Below, piece by piece: positions 35,174 to 43,068 of a stretch of DNA of 64,000 nt. The notes beneath the pieces are model-generated. The model ran no database searches. It was not told the origin of the DNA and was given only the letters and a program-made list of their open reading frames with translations. The stretch comes from Propionispira arboris. Lineage in GTDB: Bacteria; Bacillota; Negativicutes; Selenomonadales; Selenomonadaceae. The stretch covers positions 310,001 to 374,000 of the forward strand of contig NZ_FNZK01000001.1 in the NCBI RefSeq assembly GCF_900109225.1, read 5' to 3'. The position numbers were made by a program, and so were the translations under genes. Within the stretch, counting starts at the first letter, position 1. Each line of letters opens with the position of its first letter.

Positions 35174-35567
35174 ATGAAACCTGTTATTGCCATAGTTAGT
35201 TGTTATAATCAAGGCGAAATAATAATAATGGAAACTTTATATTGCTGTCACTTCAAAGGGCTGGAGAGTTTCCATTATAAAAGAGCCTCTTATTAATTAT
35301 CGTATTACAACAAAATCTGGAAATATCGAAGGGTATAAGAAGCGTCTTGAGCTGATAGTATATATAGTGAAAAAAATCAATCTGTATATGAAAAATACTT
35401 ACTGGATGTTATTTTAGAAAAAGAAAAAGCATTTCAGGAAAAAATCTGGAAGTTTTGAAGCGAGCTAGAAGTATCGATGACCTGCCAGAAGTCACTTTTG
35501 GTGATGGTGGAATGGCGTTCGCGATTACGGCTTTTTCTCTGCTGGATGCAGGAAAAAATAAAAACTA
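35174..35567 (+). pseudogene. decayed family 2 glycosyltransferase
   Basis: The first frame reads MKPVIAIVSCYNQGEIIIM, the nucleotide-binding start of a GT2 glycosyltransferase. It then shifts directly to a different frame reading DWKLYIAVTSKGW then KEPLINYRI, a C-terminal GT2 block, so the middle of the gene, including the DXD region, is deleted. Two more frame changes follow (KNQSVYEKYLLDVILEKEKA, then SIDDLPEVTFGDGG) before a stop at 35567. The 3' part ends GMAFAITAFSLLDAGKNKN. It is clearly not functional. Identification rests on motif reading only. Confidence 0.55.
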
Positions 35568-35601
35568 ATACTCCTTACAAAGTCAGGGGATTGGTATAAA
35601 T

Positions 35602-35641
35602 AAAAACGGTCGGTCAAATTTTAATTTGACCGACCGTTTTT
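35602..35641. terminator. bidirectional terminator at the purB 3' end
   Basis: A perfect long stem (AAAACGGTCGGTCAAAT / ATTTGACCGACCGTTTT) flanked by A and T runs lies 15 nt beyond the purB stop, on the 3' side of purB. Confidence 0.9.
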
Positions 35642-35656
35642 GAGCTTCTAGTGTAC

Positions 35657-37015
35657 TTATTTTATATGGTTTACCAATTCTGGTGCTAAACCAACATATT
35701 TTGCTGGAGTGAGGGCCAGCAGGCGTTTTTTGTCTGCTTCAGGTAAATCGACACTTTTAATGAAAGCTTTGATATCTTCTTCACTGATGCCTTTTCCACG
35801 GGTAATGGCTTTCAGTTTATCATAGGAATTCGCATGACCATTTTTACGCATTACAGTTTGTACTGCTTCGGAGAGAACTTCCCAAGCATGGTTAAGGTCA
35901 CCAGCAAGAGCTTCGCGATTCACTCCTGTTTTGCGGAGACCTTTTAAAGTATAGGTGATCGCGATAAGAGAATGGGCGATACCAGTGCCAATATTGCGAA
36001 GAGCAGAAGAATCGCTGAGATCACGTTGCAAACGGGAAATTGGCAGCTTGTTTGCCAGATGATCCAGGATAGCATCACTTAAACCTAAGTTTGCTTCTGA
36101 GTTTTCAAAATCAATTGGATTTATTTTATGAGGCATAGTAGAAGAGCCAACTTCTCCCGCAACAGCTTTTTGTTTGAAGTAACCAAGGGAAATGTAAAGC
36201 CACATGTCACGATCAAAATCCAGCAGAATATTATTGAAACGCGTAAGCGTGTGGAACGTTTCAGCGACATAGTCATGGGATTCAATCTGTGTGGTCAGCG
36301 GGTTGAAAGTCAATCCTAAACTTTCAACAAATGTACGAGAAACAGCTTCCCAGTCTATTTCTGGATAGGCGATACTATGGGCGTTAAAGTTGCCGACAGC
36401 ACCGTTGAATTTCCCCAGATATTCCTGCGAACGAAGCTGTTTTAACTGGCGGTTCCAACGATAGACAAACACGGCGAGTTCCTTGCCGGCAGTGGTTGGT
36501 GAAGCGGATTGTCCATGTGTATGAGCAAGCATCGGTATGGATTTTTCCTCTTCGGCCATCGTCGTAACGCTTTCAATCAGTTTTTCTGCTTCTGGCAGCC
36601 AGACTTTTTCAATACCATGTTTCAGCATCAACGCATAGGAAAGATTGTTGATATCTTCTGAAGTACAGGCAAAATGGATGAATTCGAGTATATCAGACAG
36701 TGACATGGTTCCCAGGGTTTCGCGGAGAAAGTATTCGATTGCCTTTACATCATGATTGGTTGTGCGTTCGATTTCTTTGATCTTAAGGGCAGCGGTTTCA
36801 TCAAAATTGTTGACGATATTGCGCAAAAAAGCAATTTCTTCTGTTGTGAATTCACGAATTTCACCAAAAGCAGGGTTGCTGGCCATTGTAATAAGCCACT
36901 CTACTTCTACATGAATCCGGTATTTTATTAAAGCCCATTCCGAAAAATAGTCTTCCAAAGGTTCAGTGATGGCTCCATAGCGTCCTTCTAGCGGCGTAAG
37001 TGATTTAATACTCAT
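35657..37015 (-). CDS. purB: adenylosuccinate lyase
   Basis: The 452-residue enzyme acts twice in purine synthesis, splitting SAICAR to AICAR and adenylosuccinate to AMP. It is the E. coli PurB type (LTPLEGRYGAITEPLEDYFSEW at the start). The signature loop GSSTMPHKINPIDFENSEAN and the histidine regions NHDVKAIEY and AHTHGQSASPTTAGKE are intact. GAGGT precedes the ATG. It is flanked by accessory genes and stands alone with its own terminator. Confidence 0.96.
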   Translation of the reverse strand: MSIKSLTPLEGRYGAITEPLEDYFSEWALIKYRIHVEVEWLITMASNPAFGEIREFTTEEIAFLRNIVNNFDETAALKIKEIERTTNHDVKAIEYFLRETLGTMSLSDILEFIHFACTSEDINNLSYALMLKHGIEKVWLPEAEKLIESVTTMAEEEKSIPMLAHTHGQSASPTTAGKELAVFVYRWNRQLKQLRSQEYLGKFNGAVGNFNAHSIAYPEIDWEAVSRTFVESLGLTFNPLTTQIESHDYVAETFHTLTRFNNILLDFDRDMWLYISLGYFKQKAVAGEVGSSTMPHKINPIDFENSEANLGLSDAILDHLANKLPISRLQRDLSDSSALRNIGTGIAHSLIAITYTLKGLRKTGVNREALAGDLNHAWEVLSEAVQTVMRKNGHANSYDKLKAITRGKGISEEDIKAFIKSVDLPEADKKRLLALTPAKYVGLAPELVNHIK

Positions 37016-37124
37016 TTTTATACCTCATATCCTTTAAAATTTAGCAGTCTCTATGCTGTTGTTGTGCAAAAGCTATGCTTATTATACTACATTACAGGCT
37101 TACAATGCCACATTCTAAAGTGAA

Positions 37125-38081
37125 TTATAAGGTATTGTCTGTTTGAATTAAATTTTTCACCGAAGATAACGTGATGTTTTTACCAGTTGCTTCAATAGTC
37201 GGTAATGGCATTGATTTTTTTTGTGGCAAGCTAATGCAGCAAATGCCGCCGAGAACGAGGATTCCACCAACGAGCTGTGACATTTGGAAGGATTGACCGA
37301 GAAACAGTGAAATCACGACCGTATAGAGCGGAATGAGATTCATTGAAATGCTTGCCGCCGTTATTGTAACGCGCTGCAGGGCAAAATTCCATAGGATAAA
37401 AGCACAAACTGAAGCACCAAGGCTGATATAGATAATACTGGAAATACCGGCGCTGGTGATTGCTTCTGTGGGAAGCGGGATAAAAGGTGCAAAAGGAAGC
37501 AGAAAAAGTACGCCAAGCAAGGAAGAAAGGGCTGTTGTCATAAGCGGTGGGAGTGTGGTGACATTTTTCCCGGTTACAGTATAGAGAACCCATGACATAT
37601 CAGCCAGCAGCATTAAGAGATCTCCTTTGTTGAATTGGATGGATGCGATACTTGTAAGGTTGCCTTGCGATATAATCGTTAATACGCCGATAATAGCGAG
37701 CAGTAGTCCTAAGTACTGCCGAGGGAATGTGCGGACTTTGAGGAAGAGGGCGGTAAACAGCATCGCAAAGGCTGGTGTCAATGTACTAATCAGTGATACA
37801 TTGACGGGAGAACTATATTGGAGTGCTGAATACGTGAAGAGGGTGAAAAGATCAATGCCAAAAATCCCCATGCCAGCAAGATTCAACCAGGTTTTCCGGT
37901 CAATTGATTTTAAATTTATTTTTTTTGCCCAAAAGGCAAGGGGAAGTAAAATGATCACAGCAATACTCCACCGTAGCAGACTTATCCAAAATGGCGGAAA
38001 TTCACCAGCGGCAATTTTACCGGAAATAAAATTACCCGCCCATAACAAATTACAGAGTAAGAGAAATATCCAAGTTTGCAT
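37125..38081 (-). CDS. EamA/DMT family transporter
   Basis: The 318-residue protein has ten predicted membrane segments in two EamA halves (LLCNLLWAGNFISGKIAAGEFPP at the start; GASVCAFILWNFALQRVTITAAS in the second half). Family members export amino acids or other metabolites. ATG 38081 is chosen since GAGGTG lies 9 nt upstream; a GTG at 38093 overlaps that site. It is divergent from a LysR gene with 114 bp between starts, so the two probably form a regulated pair. The substrate is unknown. Confidence 0.88.
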   Translation of the reverse strand: MQTWIFLLLCNLLWAGNFISGKIAAGEFPPFWISLLRWSIAVIILLPLAFWAKKINLKSIDRKTWLNLAGMGIFGIDLFTLFTYSALQYSSPVNVSLISTLTPAFAMLFTALFLKVRTFPRQYLGLLLAIIGVLTIISQGNLTSIASIQFNKGDLLMLLADMSWVLYTVTGKNVTTLPPLMTTALSSLLGVLFLLPFAPFIPLPTEAITSAGISSIIYISLGASVCAFILWNFALQRVTITAASISMNLIPLYTVVISLFLGQSFQMSQLVGGILVLGGICCISLPQKKSMPLPTIEATGKNITLSSVKNLIQTDNTL

Positions 38082-38118
38082 AATATATAACACCTCGATT
38101 TACTTTTAAATTCACTAT

Positions 38119-38135
38119 ATCATGCAAAAAATGAT
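38119..38135. promoter_or_regulatory. candidate LysR operator between EamA and lysR genes
   Basis: ATCAT-N7-ATGAT is a short inverted repeat midway between the divergent starts, with the T-N11-A pattern of LysR sites. Confidence 0.4.
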
Positions 38136-38195
38136 TGTTCAATTGCGATTTTTCGATTATTATAATAGGCATAGACTATGAATGGGGGAGAAATA

Positions 38196-39077
38196 ATGGA
38201 ACTTAGACATTTACAATACTTTGTTGCTGTCTGTAAACATCTTCATTTTACCAAAGCTGCCGAAAGCCTTGGTATTGCGCAACCGACACTCAGTCAACAG
38301 ATTCACGTACTGGAACAGGAAGTCAATACGCCACTGTTTGATCGTGTTGGGAAACGGATTTTGCTTACCGAGGCAGGAGAGATTCTGTTTAAATATAGCA
38401 TGCGAGTTTTTGATACTTTGGAACAGGCGGCAACCGATATCAGCCAATTGAAGGGGCTGGAACGCGGTCATATAAAAATAGCTTGTCTGGGGACGTATCT
38501 GGCAATGGAGACGGTTATGGATTTTCATCAACGTTACCCTAAAATTCAAATTGCGGTTGAGCAGCTGTCAACAGAACAAATTCGGCATAAGCTGTTACAA
38601 AATGAATTGGACTTTGGTGTTGTATTTTTGCCTCTGGCTGATAAAGAGCTCGAGAGTATTCCCCTTTATTCGGAGACTTTGGTTTTTGTGACTTCACAGA
38701 CCCATGAATTGGCGCAGCTAAAGCGAATTGGTTTTGCCCAGCTGAAAGAAGTGCCGTTGATTCTTATGTCACGAAAATATTTGGTTCGACAAATGTTTGA
38801 TCAGGCGTGTCAGGAAAACGGGTATGATTTTACGCCAACGATTGAACTAAGCGAAATGGACGATTTGCGTGAAATGGTAGAAAAAAATATTGGAGTCAGT
38901 GTTTTGCCACGGCTCTATGTACGTAGTATGTGCAAGCACAGTATAAAATCAATACCACTATTGGATATTCCGATTAAAAGAACGATTGGCATTGTATATC
39001 GAAAAGGTCGTCATATGTCGGCTGCGGCCCTTTCCCTTATGGAGGAGTTGGAAACATTTTTTTCGAAATTGCATTGA
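38196..39077 (+). CDS. LysR-type regulator, CynR-like
   Basis: The 293-residue product begins MELRHLQYFVAVCKHLHFTKAAE and QPTLSQQIHVLEQEV, the classic LysR helix-turn-helix, then an effector domain with IKIACLGTYLAMETVMDFHQ. It most resembles the CynR/CbbR branch. ATG 38196 follows GGGGGAG; ATG 38178 lies upstream of that site. It is divergent from an EamA transporter and probably regulates it. A copy of the dispersed repeat overlaps its stop codon. Confidence 0.9.
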   Translation: MELRHLQYFVAVCKHLHFTKAAESLGIAQPTLSQQIHVLEQEVNTPLFDRVGKRILLTEAGEILFKYSMRVFDTLEQAATDISQLKGLERGHIKIACLGTYLAMETVMDFHQRYPKIQIAVEQLSTEQIRHKLLQNELDFGVVFLPLADKELESIPLYSETLVFVTSQTHELAQLKRIGFAQLKEVPLILMSRKYLVRQMFDQACQENGYDFTPTIELSEMDDLREMVEKNIGVSVLPRLYVRSMCKHSIKSIPLLDIPIKRTIGIVYRKGRHMSAAALSLMEELETFFSKLH

Positions 39078-39115
39078 ATATATATAATGCAACTTATATA
39101 GTATTTGTCAGCTGC
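39070..39115 (+). repeat. dispersed intergenic repeat, short copy F
   Basis: TTGCATTGAATAT (shared with the left arm at 56667-56721) is followed by ATAATGCAACTTATATA, so the two outer tips of the element lie side by side without the central part. It overlaps the end of the lysR gene. Confidence 0.45.
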
Positions 39116-39126
39116 CGAAAATAAGT

Positions 39127-39168
39127 AAAAGCCCAAAACCTGTTTTCGTTGGTTTTGGGCTTTTGTTT
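39127..39168 (+). terminator. terminator after the lysR gene
   Basis: A perfect 14-bp stem (AAAAGCCCAAAACC / GGTTTTGGGCTTTT) with a 10-nt loop and T run. It could also serve the convergent methyltransferase gene. Confidence 0.88.
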
Positions 39169-39196
39169 TTAAGTAGAATTCGTCAGGCAAATAAAT

Positions 39197-40261
39197 TTAT
39201 GATTTGATTGCCCACCGCAATTTCGCAGAATGTGCACGAGGATTGACATGACATTCTTCTGCTGATGGACGAATCGGATCGGGTGCTATTTCGCGGTAAA
39301 CACCTTCACCAAAAAAACGTTTGAAAGATTTTTTTACGCGCCGATCTTCGCCTGAATGAAATGAAAGTATGGCAACCCGACCGCCTTTAGTCAGGGCATT
39401 TGGCAGCTTTTCTAAAAATAAATCCAAGACTTCAAATTCATTATTAACGTCAATACGTAAGGATTGAAAAGATCGTTGGCAGGATTTTTTAATTTCGGCT
39501 TCTGTGATTTGTGGAATGTTAATTAAAGCATCTTTAATGATATTTCTAAGCTGGGTTGTTGTTTGTATAGCATTGCCTTTTTTTAACTGAGAAACAATTG
39601 CTTGTGCGATTGCTTTATGATGTGGCTCATCTGCGTTTTCAATCAGCATATCTTGTAATTCATCTTGCGTCATTTCTTTTAGACGAATTGCGGCAGAGGT
39701 CCCTTTTTGGGGATTTAGCCTTAAGTCCAACGGGCCTTCCGCTTTAAAGGAAAAACCTCTGTCTGGATTGTCTATTTGCATCGAGGAAACACCTAAATCT
39801 GCCAATATAAAATGAAAATTACCTGTTTTTGTTCTGATTTGATCTATTTGAGAAAAATTCCTTTGCTGGATTTCTAAAATTTCGGAACCATAACCAAGCT
39901 GTTCTAAACGTTCTTTGGTGCGCGGTAATTCAATAGGATCTACGTCAATTGCATATAGGCGTCCTTTTTCATGTAAACATTGAAGCATTGCCAAGCTATG
40001 ACCGCCATAGCCGAGTGTTGCATCTAAGCCAGTCTGACCGGCTTTTATTTGCAGAAAATCCAATATTTCTTTGACACAAATGGGAATGTGCATCCCGGCA
40101 GGTGTATTACCTTTTTCGATAATTTTTGCCACAGCATCCTTATATTGATCAGGGTGCAGTTCTTTGTATTTTTCTTTAAAATTTTTGGGGTGAGTGCCTT
40201 TATAGCGAATACGTCGTTGATGTTTGGGCGCTTGCTCATCCAATGTATGATCTAGACCCAT
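39197..40261 (-). CDS. RsmH-type 16S rRNA methyltransferase, long form
   Basis: The 354-residue protein has the RsmH (MraW) fold: MHIPICVKEILDFLQI, the SAM loop LDATLGYGGHSLAML, LADLGVSSMQIDNPDRGFSF, and FHSGEDRRVKKSFKRF near the end. RsmH methylates N4 of C1402 in 16S rRNA. It is about 40 residues longer than usual because of a basic N-terminal extension (HQRRIRYKGTHPKNFKEKY). It is not in a dcw cluster (no ftsL or pbp next door), so it is probably a second RsmH-like enzyme beside the standard one. Its target may differ. Confidence 0.82.
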   Translation of the reverse strand: MGLDHTLDEQAPKHQRRIRYKGTHPKNFKEKYKELHPDQYKDAVAKIIEKGNTPAGMHIPICVKEILDFLQIKAGQTGLDATLGYGGHSLAMLQCLHEKGRLYAIDVDPIELPRTKERLEQLGYGSEILEIQQRNFSQIDQIRTKTGNFHFILADLGVSSMQIDNPDRGFSFKAEGPLDLRLNPQKGTSAAIRLKEMTQDELQDMLIENADEPHHKAIAQAIVSQLKKGNAIQTTTQLRNIIKDALINIPQITEAEIKKSCQRSFQSLRIDVNNEFEVLDLFLEKLPNALTKGGRVAILSFHSGEDRRVKKSFKRFFGEGVYREIAPDPIRPSAEECHVNPRAHSAKLRWAIKS

Positions 40262-40464
40262 GATTTTCCCTCATTTTTAGTATTATTTTTGTATTTTTCT
40301 TATAAATTATATGATAGCAGGTGCAATCTATTAAAGCAACGACATGAACGTGAGTTCTGGATATTTGTCAAAATGCTTTATATAGTTTATTATGGATCTT
40401 ATGCACTTTATGACATTTTGCGGGATGAAATGTTTAGGTGGTTAAGTAAGGATCGGGGTACTTT

Positions 40465-41385
40465 ATGAAAAAATTTACAACATATAAAATCGAAAAAGAA
40501 CAGGATGGTTTTGTACTGGAAACATATTTGAAACAGACTTTACAGTATTCTGGCAGAAAAATTCAAAAATTAACCAGAAAAAAGGGCATTTTATTAAATG
40601 GAAAAGCTGTTTTTTTACAAAAAAAAGTGAAATTTGGTGATACGCTGCGAATTCTGAATGTTGAAGATGCTGCTTATGGTGTTGAGCCGGAAGACGGAAA
40701 TATTGCTATACTGTATGAAGATGAATATATGCTGGTACTCAACAAACCAGCACGACAGCTCGTGCATCCTACGGGTCAAACAACGAGTGGCACTTTGGCT
40801 AATTATCTAGCCTGTGAACTGCAAAAACGTAATATTGTGACGACAATTCGTCCTGTGCACAGATTGGATAGAGAAACTTCCGGGTGTATTATTTTTGCCA
40901 AAGATTCGCGAAGCCAATTTATATTGGAACAGCAATTAAAGGAAAAAACATTAAAACGAACCTATTGGGCCTTGGTCAGCGGCATCGTTGGTCCTGCTTC
41001 AGGAACGATTGATGCACCCATTGGAGCTCATCCAAGTAAACCAAATCGACGTGCGATCAATCAACTAGGGGAGCCGGCAATTACGCATTATCGAACCGTC
41101 GCGCATTATACGGATACTTCTTTGGTGGAACTCAACTTAGATACGGGTAGAACGCATCAGATTCGGCTGCATTTGGCCCATCTGGGGTATCCAATTCTTG
41201 GCGACGGCATGTATGGAGTTCGTTTTTCTGGTATGTTAAGGCAGGCTTTACATGCAACTTATATTACGTTTCGGCGATTGCAGGATGATACTGAAATCAA
41301 GGTGCAGGCTCCACTTCCGCAGGATTTTATAGATGCTATGGAGGTTTGCAAAAAAAAGGAAAAGGCGATACTTCCCAATCAGTAA
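40465..41385 (+). CDS. RluA-family pseudouridine synthase
   Basis: The 306-residue product has an N-terminal S4 RNA-binding domain (GRKIQKLTRKKGILLNGKAV) and an RluA catalytic domain with the active-site aspartate in RPVHRLDRETSGCII and the later LDTGRTHQIRLHLAHLGYPI motif. It isomerises uridine in 23S rRNA or tRNA; the exact site cannot be assigned, and several paralogues are usual. GGGGT precedes the ATG. It is divergent from the RsmH-type gene. Confidence 0.9.
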   Translation: MKKFTTYKIEKEQDGFVLETYLKQTLQYSGRKIQKLTRKKGILLNGKAVFLQKKVKFGDTLRILNVEDAAYGVEPEDGNIAILYEDEYMLVLNKPARQLVHPTGQTTSGTLANYLACELQKRNIVTTIRPVHRLDRETSGCIIFAKDSRSQFILEQQLKEKTLKRTYWALVSGIVGPASGTIDAPIGAHPSKPNRRAINQLGEPAITHYRTVAHYTDTSLVELNLDTGRTHQIRLHLAHLGYPILGDGMYGVRFSGMLRQALHATYITFRRLQDDTEIKVQAPLPQDFIDAMEVCKKKEKAILPNQ

Positions 41386-41405
41386 GCATCGTCTTTTCTT
41401 TTTTT
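41359..41405 (+). terminator. terminator overlapping the RluA-type stop codon
   Basis: Stem GAAAAGGCGAT / ATCGTCTTTTC, one G-U pair, encloses the stop codon and runs into TTTTTTT. It may also act on the convergent cytX transcript. Confidence 0.7.
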
Positions 41406-42627
41406 ATTTGTTATTTAGGCAGTACGACCATTCTTTTGTATAAACCCAAATACTTCGATAGAGAAGACTCGTAATAACGAAGACAGGGATAGTGGCACCC
41501 AGGATAAATTGTATGTCCATAAATTGATAATACAAGTAGATGCCCAGCAGCCAAACTGCTAAAGCACGCCAATTCACAAGCAGTTCGGGGCGCAGACGAC
41601 GATTTTTGATTATAAAATATTCGGTGAGCAAGATCGCAAATAATGGTGCAAAAACAGAACCAAGGGCGATCAGAAAGTTTTCGTATTGTTCAATATCGAC
41701 GAATAAGGCAGTGAGCGTGCCGATTATGGTCATAATTAAAGCAACGCGTTTTTCATTGAGCTTGGGAAAAATATTAGCAAAACTCACTCCGGCTGAATAG
41801 GCATCGAGAAACGTCGTTGTCAGGGTTGCCAGCACAACGATGCCTAAAGCGGCTAGTCCTAAATTTGCGGCTAACATCATCGCAGATGGTTCTGGGTTGT
41901 CGGCAGCAATGGCAGCCCCAAGTCCAATGATATACATCCAGCAGCTGCCGACAAAATACCCGATTCCGCTGCCTAAGGCAGCACTTTTTTTGTCCTTGGC
42001 AAAGCGGGTGTAATCCGCAATTAATGGCAGCCATGAAAGCGGCATGATGACGCTGAGCTCCAATGCTTCACCGAATGACATTCCACCCTGTGCTGGTGCA
42101 CTGAGGAGGCTTGTGTCTTTGAATACAACCTGGCTTAATACAAGAGTGATGCCAAATAAAAGGAAAACAGCAGCCATATTGGCTTTTTTTAAGCCGCTAT
42201 CGCGTCCGAGGGCAATCCATAAAAGAACTAATCCGCCTAGTATAAGGCTCCAAAGTGATTGCTGATCGAATCCCCAAAGCACTTTACTAATTTCATTTGC
42301 GGATCGGGACGCGGCAAGAATCATGACAGCTGTCCAGCCGACGAGCTGTAATACATTTAATATGGAAAAGATATAAGAGCCATATTGGCCAAACGAGATA
42401 CGTGTTGATACGATAGCGGGAATCCGCTCATCGGTACCAATTATGCCACCTGCTATTAAGATAATCGTACCTACGATATGGCCAAGTACGATGGCAGCTA
42501 CGCCGGTTTGAAAACCGAGTGGAGCTAACAAGCCGCCAGTCAATATTTCAGCAATTGAAACCGCGGCACCAAACCATAAAAACAAATAATGATTAAATCC
42601 AAGGGTTGTGTTTTTGTTATGTATCAT
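41404..42627 (-). CDS. cytX: CytX-type putative hydroxymethylpyrimidine transporter
   Basis: The 407-residue protein is a 12-segment NCS1 (nucleobase:cation) transporter of the CytX subgroup, with TLGFNHYLFLWFGAAVSIAEILTGG at the start and MPLSWLPLIADYTRFAKD in the middle. The TPP riboswitch directly upstream strongly supports import of the thiamin precursor hydroxymethylpyrimidine. ATG 42627 follows AAGGAGT; longer frames read into the riboswitch terminator and are rejected. It is a single-gene unit in the inner membrane. Confidence 0.92.
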   Translation of the reverse strand: MIHNKNTTLGFNHYLFLWFGAAVSIAEILTGGLLAPLGFQTGVAAIVLGHIVGTIILIAGGIIGTDERIPAIVSTRISFGQYGSYIFSILNVLQLVGWTAVMILAASRSANEISKVLWGFDQQSLWSLILGGLVLLWIALGRDSGLKKANMAAVFLLFGITLVLSQVVFKDTSLLSAPAQGGMSFGEALELSVIMPLSWLPLIADYTRFAKDKKSAALGSGIGYFVGSCWMYIIGLGAAIAADNPEPSAMMLAANLGLAALGIVVLATLTTTFLDAYSAGVSFANIFPKLNEKRVALIMTIIGTLTALFVDIEQYENFLIALGSVFAPLFAILLTEYFIIKNRRLRPELLVNWRALAVWLLGIYLYYQFMDIQFILGATIPVFVITSLLYRSIWVYTKEWSYCLNNK

Positions 42628-42663
42628 TTTTAATCGACTCCTTGTACTGAAATTTATACAAAT

Positions 42664-42693
42664 AAAAGCGCACCCCGAAGGATGCGCTTTTGC
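42664..42693 (-). terminator. expression-platform terminator of the TPP riboswitch
   Basis: On the minus strand, AAAAGCGCA and TGCGCTTTT pair around a TTCGGGG-type loop and are followed by TTATTTG. It lies between the aptamer and cytX and would stop transcription when TPP is bound. Confidence 0.8.
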
Positions 42694-42715
42694 AAGACAC
42701 AAAAATCATGCAACA

Positions 42716-42803
42716 TCCCTACGCTGGCATTATCCAGATCAGGTTAAAGGGTCATAGATTTCATCAGATCTATATCTCAGCCAGCTTTTCCAGCTCCCCT
42801 GGT
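42716..42803 (-). promoter_or_regulatory. TPP riboswitch (THI element) controlling cytX
   Basis: Read on the minus strand it has AGGGGAGCTGG, GCTGGCTGAGA, GACCCTTTAACCTGATCTGG and ATGCCAGCGTAGGGA, the conserved THI-box blocks in order. It is expected to repress cytX when thiamin pyrophosphate is plentiful. Confidence 0.97.
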
Positions 42804-42837
42804 GACTTTTTTATTTAACTCATCGTATCATATTTAT

Positions 42838-43068
42838 TTGTTGTTTACAACTAAGTCATTTTTCACAAGGATACTGGTCAAAATTTTAATTTGTTATAGG
42901 TAACGTGTTTTTGCATGATCTTTTAAGAAAGGTACAGGGAAGAACGGACGCCGTGTCGAATGGTTTCTTAACTTGGTATTGTTTGTTGCTGGTTTAATTA
43001 TGGCAATGTTCAGGTAAATTTGCGGGGCTGGCAATTTATATAAACTATGGCGGAAAGGAGTCAGAGCA
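42838..43068 (+). other. leader region before the hemerythrin diguanylate cyclase
   Basis: No gene, known riboswitch or clear promoter was recognised in this 230-nt stretch. In particular the c-di-GMP riboswitch core was looked for and not seen. AAAGGAG at the end is the ribosome site of the next gene. Confidence 0.4.

Noticed and set aside
42838-43068. c-di-GMP riboswitch before the diguanylate cyclase gene
   Set aside because: The conserved GEMM core elements were looked for and not found.
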